64,000 nt of DNA from Microbacterium oryzae (GTDB taxonomy: Bacteria > Actinomycetota > Actinomycetes > Actinomycetales > Microbacteriaceae): positions 1-64,000 of the forward strand of contig NZ_JAUEPM010000009.1 of NCBI RefSeq assembly GCF_030406385.1, in the 5' to 3' direction. Both the position numbers and the translations under genes were made by a program. Positions 10,215 through 19,647 of this stretch are shown one piece after another. Each line of letters starts with the position of its first letter. The stretch's first letter is position 1. A model generated the notes under the pieces. The model worked only from the letters and a program-made list of their open reading frames with translations, was not told the origin of the DNA and ran no database searches.

Positions 10215-12713
10215 TCAGTCGCGGATCTCGGCGCCGAAGCGCTCGCCCGCCACCGCCACGCCCGCGAGCTTCGCGTCGGACGCTTCGGCCGCGGTGAGTG
10301 TCCGGTCGGGAGCGCGGAAGCGCAGCGCGAACGTGAGGCTCTTCGACCCGGGCGGCACGCCCTGCCCGCGGTAGTCGTCGACGAGGCGCAGCGATTCGAG
10401 CAGCTCGCCGGCGCCCTCCGCGAGGGCATCGCGCAGCGCGGCGGCGGGAACGTCCGCCGGCACGACGAGCGACACATCCTGCGTGGCCGCTGGGAACGTC
10501 GACAGCGACTCCGCCACCACGCGCTCCCCCGCGCGCTCCAGCACGGCGTCGAGGTCGAGCTCGCCGACCGTCACGCGCCCGACGAGGTCGGCGTCGGCGG
10601 CGACCTGCGGCAGCAGCTCGCCGACGTGGCCGACGACGTCGCCGCGCACCGTGAGCAGGCCCGTGCGCCCCGGGTGCAGCGCCGCGCGCTCGCCCTGCGT
10701 CACCTCGATCTCGACGCCCGCGGCCGCCGCGATGGTGCGGATGGCGTCGAGCGCGACCTCGAGACCGGCCGCCTCGGCCGCGCGGCCCGGCTGCTTCGGC
10801 GCGACGCTGCCGGCGAGGAGGAACGCCACGCGCTGCGGCTGCGCGGGGATGGCCGCATCCAGCGCCGCGAGCGTGGCCGCGTCGGGGCGCACGCCGAGCG
10901 GCGGGATGAAGTCCGTCCCGTAGGTCGCACCAGGCTCCGGCAGGAACACGGTCCCGAGTTCGAAGAGCGCGAGGTCGGTGAGTCCGCGCGCGAGGTTGCG
11001 GTGCGCGGTCTGGACCAGCCCCGGCAGCAGCGAGCGACGCAGGTACGGGGACTGGCCATCCAGCGCGTTCGCCAACTTCACGCTGGGCAGGTGCTCGCCG
11101 GTCGCCGACCCGTGCAGGTCGTTCTGCTCCTGCGTGGTGAACGGGAACGACGGGGTCTCCACGAAGCCGGCAGCGGCGAGCGCGTTCGCCACCCGGCGGC
11201 GGCCCTGCTGCGAGGGCGTGAACCCGCGACCCGAGGGCGGCGTGGGGAGGATCGACGGGATGCGGTCGAGCCCGTGGATGCGCGCGACCTCCTCCGCGAG
11301 CGTCCACTTGTCGGTGAGATCCGGGCGCCAGGACGGCGGGGTGATGCGCCAGCCGCCGTCGACCGTCGCCACCTCGGCGCCGATCGTCTCGAGGGCCCCG
11401 GCGATCTCGTCGTCCGAGTAGTCCACGCCGATGATGCCGGGGACGAAGGCCGCGGGCAGTTCGATGGCCGGGGCCGAGTGCTCGGCGAAGAGCGCGCCGC
11501 CGAGCGTGTCGGCGGTGCCGCCGGCCAGCTCGACGAGGAGGTCGACGACCCGCTGCGCGGCGACGAACGGGATGAGCGGGTCGACGCCGCGCTCGAACCG
11601 GCGCGACGCGTCGCTCGAGAGCTTGTGCCGACGCGCTGTGCGCGCGATCGAGACGGAGTCGAACGTGGCGGCCTCGACGAGCACGTTGCGGGTGTCGGCG
11701 CCCATCTCGGTCGCCGCTCCCCCCATGACGCCGGCGAGACCGACGGGTCCGCTGGCGTCGGCGATGACGAGGTCCTCGGGGTGGAGCGCGCGCACCTGGC
11801 CGTCGAGCGTCTCGAGCTTCTCACCCGCCTCCGCGCGGCGGACGGTGAGCCCGCCGGAGAGCCGGTCGAGGTCGTAGCCGTGCACGGGGTTGCCGAGCTC
11901 GAGCATGACGTAGTTCGTGATGTCGACGAGGATGCCGAGCGAGCGGACGCCGGCGAGCGTGAGCCGCGCGATCATCCACGGCGGCGTCGGCTTGGCGGTG
12001 TCGACGTCGCGGACGACGCGGGCGACGAACTCCGACGCGCCGACGCGGCCGCGCACAGGGCGCACGTCCTCGACCGCGACGGGGAAGCCCTCGCCCGGTG
12101 CCACCTCGCCGGCGACGCGGCCGGCGGGGTCGCGGAACGCGGCGCCCGTGGCGTGCGCGTACTCGCGGGCGATGCCGCGGATCGACAGGGCGTACCCGCG
12201 GTCGGGCGTGACGTTGACGTCGACGGCGGTGTCATCGAGGCCCAGCAGCGCGATCGCGTCGGTGCCGGGCGCGGCGTCGATCCCGAGCTCGACGAGACGC
12301 AGGATGCCGTTGTGCTCGTCTCCGAGACCGAGCTCGCGCGCGGAGGCGATCATGCCATCCGAGAGGTGACCGTAGGTCTTGCGAGCGGCGATCGGGAACG
12401 GACCCGGCAGCACGGCGCCCGGCAGCGTCGCGACGATCTTGTCGCCGGAGAAGAAGTTGCCGGCGCCGCACACGATGCCGCGGGGCTCCGTCTCGCCGAC
12501 GTCGACCTGGCACCAGCGGATGGTCTTGCCGTTCTTCTGCGGCTCCTCCTCGAAGGAGAGCACCTGGCCGACCACGATCGGCCCGGTCAGGTCGAAGCGG
12601 ACAACCGCCTCCTCCTCGAAGCCGACGCGCACGAGCGCCGCGAGGACGTCCTCGGGAGTCGTTCCCGCCGGAAGCTCGACGTACTCACGCAGCCACGAAA
12701 GCGGAACGCGCAT
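10215..12713 (-). CDS. pheT: Phenylalanyl-tRNA synthetase beta subunit
   Basis: Beta chain of the alpha2-beta2 enzyme that charges tRNA-Phe. The 832-residue protein begins with MRVPLSWLREYVELP, has an EMAP/OB-type tRNA-binding domain around 40-150, B3/B4 (editing) and B5 domains in the middle, and an anticodon-binding ferredoxin-like domain at the C-terminus ending near 832. The ATG shares one base with the pheS stop (TGATG), so translation is coupled. The operon ends in a strong hairpin. Confidence 0.97.
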   Translation of the reverse strand: MRVPLSWLREYVELPAGTTPEDVLAALVRVGFEEEAVVRFDLTGPIVVGQVLSFEEEPQKNGKTIRWCQVDVGETEPRGIVCGAGNFFSGDKIVATLPGAVLPGPFPIAARKTYGHLSDGMIASARELGLGDEHNGILRLVELGIDAAPGTDAIALLGLDDTAVDVNVTPDRGYALSIRGIAREYAHATGAAFRDPAGRVAGEVAPGEGFPVAVEDVRPVRGRVGASEFVARVVRDVDTAKPTPPWMIARLTLAGVRSLGILVDITNYVMLELGNPVHGYDLDRLSGGLTVRRAEAGEKLETLDGQVRALHPEDLVIADASGPVGLAGVMGGAATEMGADTRNVLVEAATFDSVSIARTARRHKLSSDASRRFERGVDPLIPFVAAQRVVDLLVELAGGTADTLGGALFAEHSAPAIELPAAFVPGIIGVDYSDDEIAGALETIGAEVATVDGGWRITPPSWRPDLTDKWTLAEEVARIHGLDRIPSILPTPPSGRGFTPSQQGRRRVANALAAAGFVETPSFPFTTQEQNDLHGSATGEHLPSVKLANALDGQSPYLRRSLLPGLVQTAHRNLARGLTDLALFELGTVFLPEPGATYGTDFIPPLGVRPDAATLAALDAAIPAQPQRVAFLLAGSVAPKQPGRAAEAAGLEVALDAIRTIAAAAGVEIEVTQGERAALHPGRTGLLTVRGDVVGHVGELLPQVAADADLVGRVTVGELDLDAVLERAGERVVAESLSTFPAATQDVSLVVPADVPAAALRDALAEGAGELLESLRLVDDYRGQGVPPGSKSLTFALRFRAPDRTLTAAEASDAKLAGVAVAGERFGAEIRD

Positions 12714-13753
12714 CACACCACCATCCCGAACTGCTCGCTGAAGCGGACATCGCCCTCTGCCATGTCGCGCATGTCCTTCACGTCGCTGCGGAACATCAGC
12801 GTCCGCTCGACGCCCATGCCGAACGCGAAGCCGCTGTAGACCTCGGGGTCGATCCCCGCCGCGCGCAGCACGTTGGGGTTGACCATCCCGCAGCCGCCCC
12901 ATTCGATCCAGCGCGCGCCGCCCTTGAAGGTCGGGTGCCACAGGTCGAGCTCGGCGGACGGCTCGGTGAAGGGGAAGTAGTTGGTGCGCAGGCGCGTCTT
13001 CGCCTCGGCGCCGAAGAGCTGGCGCGCGACGTGGTCGAGCGTGCCCTTGAGGTGCGCCATCGTGATGCCCTTGTCGACGACGAGACCCTCGAACTGCGTG
13101 AACACCGGCAGGTGCGTGGCGTCGAACTCGTCGGTGCGGTACACGCGCCCCGGGCAGATGACGTACACGGGCAGGTCGCGCTCGAGGAGCGAGCGCACCT
13201 GGACCGGGCTGGTGTGCGTGCGCATGACGAGGTGGCGCTCGACAGGGTCGACGAAGAACGTGTCCTGCATCTGACGGGCAGGGTGGTCCTCGTCGAAGTT
13301 CAGCGCGTCGAAGTTGAACCACTCGTGCTCGAGCTCGGGGCCCTCGGCGATCTCCCACCCCATGCCGACGAAGATGTCGCCGATCTGCTCCTGCAGCAGG
13401 GTGAGCGGATGGCGCGCGCCGGTCCGCGTGCGGCTCGCGACAGCGGTGATGTCGATCCGCTCCGCCTCGAGGCGCGCGGAGAGCTCGGCCGCGGCCAGCT
13501 CCTCCTCGCGGGCGGCGAGCGCCTGCGTCACCCGGCCGCGGGCCTGGCCGACGAGCTTGCCGAACTCGGCCTTCCGCTCCTTCGGAACGCTGCGCATCTG
13601 CGCGTTGAACGCGGCCAGCGGCGACCCTTCCCCCGCGTGCGCGGCTCGGGCTGCCTTCAGGGCGGCGGTATCGGGGGCTGCGGCGATCGCGGCGAGCGCA
13701 TCGGCGACCGCGGCCTCCACCCCTTCCGGAGTGATCTCGGGAGCATCAGACAC
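12713..13753 (-). CDS. pheS: Phenylalanyl-tRNA synthetase alpha subunit
   Basis: Catalytic alpha chain; class II aminoacyl-tRNA synthetase. Motif 2 lies in the VYRTDEFDATHLPVF region and motif 3 near the C-terminus at FGMGVERTLMF. I place the start at GTG 13753 (346 residues) because the family N-terminus begins MSD-like and TAGACT (13762-13767) lies 8 nt upstream, suggesting a leaderless message. The in-frame ATG at 13777 would give 354 residues but would fall upstream of that predicted transcription start. The function is certain; the start is not. Confidence 0.93.
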   Translation of the reverse strand: MSDAPEITPEGVEAAVADALAAIAAAPDTAALKAARAAHAGEGSPLAAFNAQMRSVPKERKAEFGKLVGQARGRVTQALAAREEELAAAELSARLEAERIDITAVASRTRTGARHPLTLLQEQIGDIFVGMGWEIAEGPELEHEWFNFDALNFDEDHPARQMQDTFFVDPVERHLVMRTHTSPVQVRSLLERDLPVYVICPGRVYRTDEFDATHLPVFTQFEGLVVDKGITMAHLKGTLDHVARQLFGAEAKTRLRTNYFPFTEPSAELDLWHPTFKGGARWIEWGGCGMVNPNVLRAAGIDPEVYSGFAFGMGVERTLMFRSDVKDMRDMAEGDVRFSEQFGMVV

Positions 13754-13811
13754 GGAAGACGAGTCTAGCCGTGCCATCCGTCGCCCTCAGCGCCGGGCCC
13801 TCCGCGCGGGC

Positions 13812-15281
13812 TCACGCCGGTGCGTACATCGCGACGCCCTCGTACGTCCAGTTCGGGTCGTTCTCGCGGAGCTCGCGCGCCTCGGCCGCGTTGGCCGTGT
13901 AGAAGTGCTTCTCGAACTTCGCGCTCCAGAAGCGGTGCACGGGCACCGTGCCGGCCTGTCCGGAGGCGGCGGTGCAGAAGCCGACGCCCTCGTACGCCCA
14001 GTTCTTGTCGCCCGAGCGCACCTTGGCGGCCTCGGCCGCATTCGTCGTGTAGAAGTGCGAGGCGAACTTCGACGACCAGAATCGGTGCACGGCAACGGTC
14101 CCGGCCCGGCATCCGCCGTTCGAGGCAGGCCAGACGCGGAAGTCGGTGCCCTCGTAGGTCCAGTTCGGGTCGGAGCGGCGCAGCTTGTCCGCCTCGGCGC
14201 CGTTCGCGGTGTAGAAGTGCGCGTTGTCGAACTTCGAACTCCAGAAGCGGTGCACCGCCACGGTTCCCGAGGAGTCGACCTTCGGTCCCCCGCCGCTCGA
14301 CGGCCCGAACCAGTCGGTGTAGTAGTTGTAGAAGTTCCGGTTGCCGTACGACGCGCACCGGTCGTTCGACGCCGCGTACCCTGCCGCGAGCGATGCCTGG
14401 TTCGGCTGGTACGGCGTGTAGTAGTAGAGCGCCGCGGTCGCCTTGTTCGCGATGCGCACGGGGCCGGAGCCGCAGCTCGCGTCGGGGTGCCAGCGCACCT
14501 GGGAGGTCTTGCCGACGGGGTACCAGTTGAAGTAGCTGTCCTTGCTGTACCGCTGCAGCTGGTGCGCGGCCATGTACACCTGGTTCTGGAAGCCGAAGTA
14601 TCGCTCGTCGCACGCGGCGTCATCCGGGCACGCGTAGCCCATCGCGATGTCGTACCGCCAGTCGCTCGGCCAGTCGTGCGTGACCAGGCCCTGCTCCTTC
14701 TGCAGCATGACGAGGAGCACCTTCTCGCTCACCCCGCACGCACGCGACACCTTCGCGATGATCGTCGCGGCCGACTCGCGCGACGCGCCCTGATAGGTGC
14801 CAGCGCAGTACGCGTCGGCCTTCTTGGTGGCCGTCTGCTGCGCGAAGTCCTTCAGGCACGTGTAGCCCCGGTCGCAGTTCGGGACCTTGCCGTTCAAGAA
14901 GGACTGGATCTGCGCCGCCGTCATCGTGCCGGAGGTGTACATCGCGGCATCGCTGATGAGGTTGCCCGCGTCGAAGCCCGACAGGCTCACCGAATGGGCG
15001 CCGTCGTCCTGAGCCGCGTACTCGCCCGGGTCGGCCTCGTCCTCGGTGTTCGACCCGATGTAGTCGCCGTCCTCCGGCGTGGGGATGTCGGCTGCCGCGG
15101 TCGCGGCCGGCCCGCTCTCGGCAGCGGCGGCCTGGGCTGCCGCGGCCTCGGGCTGCGTCACCGGGGCGGCGACCGCCGCCGTAGCGGGCATGAGACCGAT
15201 CGCGAGGATGGCCGAGACGACGATTCCGAGGGCGGCCCGGCGCAGGGGGGTGCGGCGGGAGGCGGAGCGGGGGTGTGACAC
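13812..15281 (-). CDS. Exported lysozyme-like protein with three DUF5648 repeats
   Basis: A 489-residue secreted protein. Residues 11-40 form a Sec signal peptide (RR then a hydrophobic stretch ending ATAAVA-AP), followed by an Ala-rich linker. Residues ~100-330 match a family of exported actinobacterial proteins with a lysozyme-like look: VLLVMLQKEQGLVT contains a candidate catalytic Glu, E196. The C-terminus holds three tandem repeats of about 46-53 residues, each with V-x-VHRFW and HFYT, starting near 338, 392 and 444 (DUF5648), likely wall or carbohydrate binding. The start is GTG. Six cysteines or more in the middle domain suggest disulfides. The exact enzyme activity is unproven. Confidence 0.75.
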   Translation of the reverse strand: MSHPRSASRRTPLRRAALGIVVSAILAIGLMPATAAVAAPVTQPEAAAAQAAAAESGPAATAAADIPTPEDGDYIGSNTEDEADPGEYAAQDDGAHSVSLSGFDAGNLISDAAMYTSGTMTAAQIQSFLNGKVPNCDRGYTCLKDFAQQTATKKADAYCAGTYQGASRESAATIIAKVSRACGVSEKVLLVMLQKEQGLVTHDWPSDWRYDIAMGYACPDDAACDERYFGFQNQVYMAAHQLQRYSKDSYFNWYPVGKTSQVRWHPDASCGSGPVRIANKATAALYYYTPYQPNQASLAAGYAASNDRCASYGNRNFYNYYTDWFGPSSGGGPKVDSSGTVAVHRFWSSKFDNAHFYTANGAEADKLRRSDPNWTYEGTDFRVWPASNGGCRAGTVAVHRFWSSKFASHFYTTNAAEAAKVRSGDKNWAYEGVGFCTAASGQAGTVPVHRFWSAKFEKHFYTANAAEARELRENDPNWTYEGVAMYAPA

Positions 15282-15296
15282 GCGACCAGTATTCCA

Positions 15297-15330
15297 GAGC
15301 GGCCGCCGGTCCGCTGACCGGCGGCCGCTC
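15297..15330 (-). terminator. Terminator of the gluABCD operon
   Basis: GAGCGGCCGCCGGTC (15297-15311) pairs perfectly over 15 bp with 15316-15330 around CGCT. It starts 9 nt past the gluD stop and precedes the GTG of the next gene. No U-tract follows. Confidence 0.65.
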
Positions 15331-15339
15331 CGGATGCGG

Positions 15340-16248
15340 TCAGCGCCCGCCTGCGGTGAGGTCGCCGTCGCCCTGCTGCGCGATCACCGAGGTCACCGTG
15401 GCGTCCTCGTGCCGTCGCGGATCGGCCGCCACCGCGGCGGCGCGCGGCGACTTCCGCAGCCGCTTCTCGACGAGCCGGGCGACGAAGGACAGCAGCAGGC
15501 ACAGGGCGATGTAGATGCCGCCCATGACGATCGCCGCCGGGATGTAGGGCCGCCCGTACTGCAGCTGGCCGCCGATGAGCTTGGCCACGTAGAGCAGCTC
15601 GTCGTACGTGATGATCGAGCCGAGTGCGGTGTCCTTCAATGTCACCACGAGCTGCGCGAGGATGACGGGGAGCATGGCGGTGAAGGCCTGCGGCAGCAGG
15701 ATGAACGTCATGACGCCGGTCTTGCGGAGCCCGATCGCGTAGCCGGCCTCCGTCTGTCCGTTGGGCAGGGAGACGACGCCCGCCCGGATGGCCTCGGCCA
15801 TGACGGAGCCGTTGTAGGCGATGAGCGCGACGACGACCGCGACGTACGGGCTTACGGAGACGCCGATGCTCGGCAGGCCGTAGTACATGATCATCATGAA
15901 GATCAGGACCGGGATCGCGCGGAACACCTCGATGATGACGGTGAACGGCGCCCGCACCCAGGCGTGATCCGAGAGGCGGCCGACCGCGAGCACGACGCTG
16001 AGCGCGAGCGCGCCGATCGCCGCCGAGATGAAGGCCAGCACGGTCGAGCGGAGCCCGTGGAGGATCTGCTCCCAGATGAGGGAGTAGCTGAAGATCGACC
16101 ACTTCTGCGCGCTGAGCTGACCGGTGTCGATCATGAGCCAGATGATCCACGCGAACAGCGCGACGATCACGAGGACCGTCACCGCGCCCAGGATGCGATT
16201 GCGCAGGATGGCCCGGGGCCCGGGGACGTCGTAGAGGACCGAGGTCAT
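15340..16248 (-). CDS. gluD: Glutamate-type ABC transporter permease
   Basis: Integral membrane subunit of a polar-amino-acid importer of the HisM/GluD family. The 302-residue protein has an N-terminal helix, then the permease core with the EAA-type loop EAIRAGVVSLPNGQTEAGYAIGL around 170-190, and a basic, charged C-terminal tail. The ATG at 16248 overlaps gluC by 4 nt and is preferred to an upstream start inside gluC. It is the last gene of the operon. The symbol follows the Corynebacterium gluABCD order; the substrate may be another acidic amino acid. Confidence 0.88.
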   Translation of the reverse strand: MTSVLYDVPGPRAILRNRILGAVTVLVIVALFAWIIWLMIDTGQLSAQKWSIFSYSLIWEQILHGLRSTVLAFISAAIGALALSVVLAVGRLSDHAWVRAPFTVIIEVFRAIPVLIFMMIMYYGLPSIGVSVSPYVAVVVALIAYNGSVMAEAIRAGVVSLPNGQTEAGYAIGLRKTGVMTFILLPQAFTAMLPVILAQLVVTLKDTALGSIITYDELLYVAKLIGGQLQYGRPYIPAAIVMGGIYIALCLLLSFVARLVEKRLRKSPRAAAVAADPRRHEDATVTSVIAQQGDGDLTAGGR

Positions 16249-16892
16249 CGGATCACCTTCCAGCGGGTCTCGAGCGTTCGCTGCAGCCAGGACAGCAGCA
16301 GCACCATGACGACGAAGAAGGCCGCGATCCACAGCAGCACGACCATGGCGGGCTCGCCGCGCTCACTGAGGTTGGCGCGCATGGCCCCGAGCTCGATGAC
16401 CGAGAACCCGGCGGCGATCGTCGTGTTCTTCAGCAGCGCGATGAGCACGCTCATCATGGGCGGCACGACCGAGCGCACCGCCTGCGGCAGGACCACGAGC
16501 GTCATGACCTGGCCGAAGGAGAGACCGATGGCGCGAGCCGCCTCGGCCTGACCGACGGGCACGGTGTTGATGCCCGAGCGCAGCGTCTCCGCGACGTACG
16601 TCGCGGTGTAGAAGCCGAGGGCGAGGATGGCCAGGGTCGTGTAGCTGACGTCCACGAGCTTCAGCGCGGGGAACCCGAGCGCGAAGAAGAAGAAGATGAG
16701 CGTGAGCGGGGTGTTGCGCACGAAGTTCACGTACACCGTGCCGACCGCCCGCGCGATGGGGACGGGTGAGACGCGCATGGCGCCGACGATCAGCCCCAGG
16801 ACGAGGGCCATGAGACCGCTCACGACGAACAGGCGCACGGTGTTGCCGAGCGCCAGTCCCCACAGGTCGAGGTTGTCGAGCAGGGTGCTCAT
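16245..16892 (-). CDS. gluC: Glutamate-type ABC transporter permease
   Basis: Second membrane subunit, 215 residues, with about five membrane helices and the EAA loop ETLRSGINTVPVGQAEAARA near 100-120 that contacts the ATPase. It pairs with GluD as a heterodimer. The upstream gap to gluB contains a strong hairpin, so its mRNA level may be lower than that of the binding protein. The downstream overlap with gluD is 4 nt. Confidence 0.9.
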   Translation of the reverse strand: MSTLLDNLDLWGLALGNTVRLFVVSGLMALVLGLIVGAMRVSPVPIARAVGTVYVNFVRNTPLTLIFFFFALGFPALKLVDVSYTTLAILALGFYTATYVAETLRSGINTVPVGQAEAARAIGLSFGQVMTLVVLPQAVRSVVPPMMSVLIALLKNTTIAAGFSVIELGAMRANLSERGEPAMVVLLWIAAFFVVMVLLLSWLQRTLETRWKVIR

Positions 16893-16930
16893 GCACCGGC
16901 TCCTCTCAGGGGTCGGGGATCGGAGGGGAG

Positions 16931-16961
16931 CCGCGGCGGCCGTCCGGGACGGCCGCCGCGG
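16931..16961 (-). other. Intercistronic hairpin between gluB and gluC
   Basis: CCGCGGCGGCCGTC (16931-16944) pairs perfectly over 14 bp with 16948-16961 across a 3-nt loop, 6 nt past the gluB stop. In binding-protein operons such hairpins often stabilise the upstream mRNA or cause partial termination, giving excess binding protein. The structure is seen; the effect is inferred. Confidence 0.7.
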
Positions 16962-16967
16962 CGGGGA

Positions 16968-17879
16968 TCAGTACTGGTCGACTGCGGGCTGCTCGGCCTC
17001 GACGCCGGAGGCGCCGAGGTTCGAGTCGAAGATCGCCTGCCACACGTCGGCGCCGTCGCTCAGCGTCTCGTTGAAGTGCGTGCGCAGGGCGTCGTCACCC
17101 TTGGCCAGGCCGATGCCGTACTTCTCCACGGAGAACGGCTCGCCGACGACCTTCAGCTCCTCCGGGTTCTGCGCGGCGTAGCCGATGAGGATGAGCTCGT
17201 CGGTGGTGACCGCGTCGACGGTGCCGTTGAGCAGGGCGTCCACGCACTGGGTGTACGTGTCGAACTCCTCGGTCTTCGCCTCGTAGTTGTCGCGGATGTT
17301 CTGGATCGGCGTGGAGCCGGTCGCCGAGCACACCGTGACGTCGGAGGTGAGGTCGGCGTCGGACGTGATGTCCTCGTTGTCCGCCGCCACCAGGAGGCCC
17401 TGGCCGGTCTCGAAGTACGGGCCGGCGAAGTCGATCTGCTCCTTGCGGGCGTCGGTGATCGAGTAGGTGCCGACGTAGTAGTCGATGTCGCCGTTGACGA
17501 TGGCCTGCTCGCGGTTCGCGGACGGGATCGCCTCGAACGTGATCTGGTCCTCCTCGAAACCGAGAGAGGCGGCCATCCAGCGCGCGATGTCGATGTCGAA
17601 GCCGGTGCGCTCGCCGGTCGTGGCGTCGAGGTAGCCGAGCCCTGGCTGGTCCTCCTTGACGCCCACGACGATCTCGCCGGCCTCGCTCGCGCGGTCGAAG
17701 GTGGGGCTCCCCTCGAGCTGGACGTCGCTGGCGACCTCCCAGGGTGTGCTGGTGCTGCCGGTGTCGCCTTCGGGGGCGGCGCTTCCCGTGCTGCCCGGGG
17801 TGCCGCTGTTGCAGGCGGTGAGGGCGAGCGCCGCCGTGACGGCGATCCCCGCGCTGGCGATGGTGCGGAATGTGCGCAT
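16968..17879 (-). CDS. gluB: Glutamate-binding lipoprotein
   Basis: Extracellular solute-binding protein of the amino-acid ABC family 3. The 303-residue precursor has a lipoprotein signal with lipobox LTAC and modified cysteine C23, a low-complexity Gly/Ser linker, then the two-lobe binding domain with GEIVVGVKEDQPGLG and GFDIDIARWMA. The ATG at 17879 is chosen because GAGAGGA lies ~8 nt upstream and the signal peptide starts there; an upstream in-frame ATG would add a charged, non-signal extension. It sits 69 nt after gluA. Confidence 0.92.
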   Translation of the reverse strand: MRTFRTIASAGIAVTAALALTACNSGTPGSTGSAAPEGDTGSTSTPWEVASDVQLEGSPTFDRASEAGEIVVGVKEDQPGLGYLDATTGERTGFDIDIARWMAASLGFEEDQITFEAIPSANREQAIVNGDIDYYVGTYSITDARKEQIDFAGPYFETGQGLLVAADNEDITSDADLTSDVTVCSATGSTPIQNIRDNYEAKTEEFDTYTQCVDALLNGTVDAVTTDELILIGYAAQNPEELKVVGEPFSVEKYGIGLAKGDDALRTHFNETLSDGADVWQAIFDSNLGASGVEAEQPAVDQY

Positions 17880-17948
17880 GTGCGCGTCCTCTCTCTCGGT
17901 TTTCGGTCGGACCGGAGCGCACATCGTCGTACGACTCCGGAGTCTGCG

Positions 17949-18689
17949 TCAGTGCGTGATGAGCTTGGAGAGGAAGTCCTTCGCGCGCGCCGACTTCGGG
18001 CGGGTGAAGAACTCCTCGGGCGTCGCCTGCTCGACGATCTGGCCATCCGCCATGAACACCACGCGGTTGGCCGCCTTGCGCGCGAAGCCCATCTCGTGCG
18101 TGACGACGATCATCGTCATGCCGTCATGCGCGAGACCGACCATGACGTCGAGGACCTCGTTGATCATCTCGGGGTCGAGTGCGCTGGTGGGCTCGTCGAA
18201 GAGCATCACCTTGGGGCGCATGGCGAGGGCGCGCGCGATCGCGACCCGCTGCTGCTGACCGCCGGACAGCTGGGCGGGGAGCTTCGACGCCTGGTGCCCG
18301 ACGCCGACCCGGTCGAGGAGCTCGCGCGCCTCCTTCTCGGCCTCGGCCTTCTTGAGCCCCCGCACGCGGATGGGCCCCAGCGTCACGTTCTCGAGGATCG
18401 TGAGGTGCGAGAAGAGATTGAAGGACTGGAAGACCATGCCCACCTCGGCGCGGAGGTTCGCGAGGGCCTTGCCCTCCTTGGGCAGCTCCTTGCCGTCGAT
18501 CGTGATCGTGCCGCTGGTGATCGTCTCGAGGCGGTTGATCGTGCGGCACAGCGTCGACTTGCCGGAGCCCGAGGGTCCGATGACGACGACCACCTCGCCG
18601 CGATCGACCGTGAGGTCGACGTCCTTCAGCGCCTGGAAATCTCCGTAGTGCTTCTGCACGTCCTTCACGACGACGAGGGGCTCTGCCAT
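17949..18689 (-). CDS. gluA: Glutamate-type ABC transporter ATPase
   Basis: Cytoplasmic nucleotide-binding subunit, 246 residues. Walker [10 protein letters not shown] at 38-46, signature LSGGQQQR at 141-148, Walker B with DEPTSALD at 165-172, and switch His in VTHEMGFA. First gene of the gluA-B-C-D operon. TAGGGT (18696-18701) six nt before the ATG suggests a leaderless transcript starting at or next to the ATG; there is no good Shine-Dalgarno sequence. Confidence 0.95.
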   Translation of the reverse strand: MAEPLVVVKDVQKHYGDFQALKDVDLTVDRGEVVVVIGPSGSGKSTLCRTINRLETITSGTITIDGKELPKEGKALANLRAEVGMVFQSFNLFSHLTILENVTLGPIRVRGLKKAEAEKEARELLDRVGVGHQASKLPAQLSGGQQQRVAIARALAMRPKVMLFDEPTSALDPEMINEVLDVMVGLAHDGMTMIVVTHEMGFARKAANRVVFMADGQIVEQATPEEFFTRPKSARAKDFLSKLITH

Positions 18690-18771
18690 GGCTTCACCCT
18701 AGGGCGTGACGACGTCGCCGACGAACATCCCCGCGGGGAGCTTTATCGAGTTGTGACGCCGACGCGGAGCG

Positions 18772-19578
18772 TCAGGCCGCCGAGCGCTGCGCGAACGCGG
18801 TCTCGTACAGGCACACGCTGGCAGCAGTCGCGAGGTTCAGCGACTCAGCCCGGCCGTAGATCGGCAGGCGCAGGGCGCCATCGGCGAGGGCGAGCGCCTC
18901 ATCGTCGAGACCCCGCGCCTCGTTGCCGAACAGCCATCCGGTCGGCTGCGCGAGCGTGCCGTCCTGTCGGGCGGCGAGCAGGTCGTCGCCCTTCACGTCG
19001 GCCGCCACCACGCGCAGGCCCGCTGCGCGTGCGCGGACGACCACGTCGGTCAGATCGGCATTCACGGCGACGGGAACGTGGAAGAGCGACCCCGTCGTGG
19101 AGCGCACGACCTTGGGGTTGTACGGGTCGACGGTGCGCCCGGTGAGGACGACGGCGTCTGCGCCGGCGGCGTCGGCTGCGCGGATGATCGTGCCGAGGTT
19201 CCCCGGATCGCGCACCTCCTCGCAGATGGCGATGAGCTTCGGCTCGGCCGCGAACACGTCCTTCAAGGCGGTGGGGTTCTGCCGTGCCACCGCGACGAAG
19301 CCCTGCGGCGTGACGGTGTCGGCCATCGACTCGAGGACGGGCTCGGTGACGAACTCGATGTCGACCCCTGCGTCCACGAGCGCGGCGCGCAGATCGGCGT
19401 GCTTCTCCAGAGCGGTCGGGGTCGCGTAGAGCTCGACGATGACGTCCGGCGCGTAGGCGACGGCCTCGCGGACCGCCTGCGGACCCTCGAGGAGGAACAG
19501 CCCCGTCTCCTTGCGGGCGTCGCGCCTGGCCAGCTTCGCTACCGCCCGCACGCGGGGGGATCGGGGATTCTCGAGCAC
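18772..19578 (-). CDS. SpoU/TrmH-family RNA 2'-O-methyltransferase
   Basis: Methylates a ribose in rRNA (RlmB/TsnR-like group). The 268-residue protein has an N-terminal L30-like RNA-binding domain (about 1-100) and a C-terminal knotted SPOUT fold with motif 1 [10 protein letters not shown] (124-133), motif 2 GNEARGL (218-224) and motif 3 [10 protein letters not shown] (245-254). The start is GTG with TAGACT (19585-19590) six nt upstream. The neighbourhood next to rplT/infC/pheS is the usual actinobacterial setting. The exact target nucleotide is unknown. Confidence 0.9.
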   Translation of the reverse strand: MLENPRSPRVRAVAKLARRDARKETGLFLLEGPQAVREAVAYAPDVIVELYATPTALEKHADLRAALVDAGVDIEFVTEPVLESMADTVTPQGFVAVARQNPTALKDVFAAEPKLIAICEEVRDPGNLGTIIRAADAAGADAVVLTGRTVDPYNPKVVRSTTGSLFHVPVAVNADLTDVVVRARAAGLRVVAADVKGDDLLAARQDGTLAQPTGWLFGNEARGLDDEALALADGALRLPIYGRAESLNLATAASVCLYETAFAQRSAA

Positions 19579-19598
19579 GCCTCAAGTCTACGGACATG

Positions 19599-19632
19599 CG
19601 AAGAGGGCGCCCCTCGCGGGACGCCCTCTTCG
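19599..19632 (-). terminator. Terminator of the infC-rpmI-rplT operon
   Basis: CGAAGAGGGCG (19599-19609) pairs over 11 bp with 19622-19632, with a further CCC/GGG pairing in the 12-nt loop. It begins 15 nt after the rplT stop. Confidence 0.7.
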
Positions 19633-19647
19633 GGAGATCGTGTCAGA

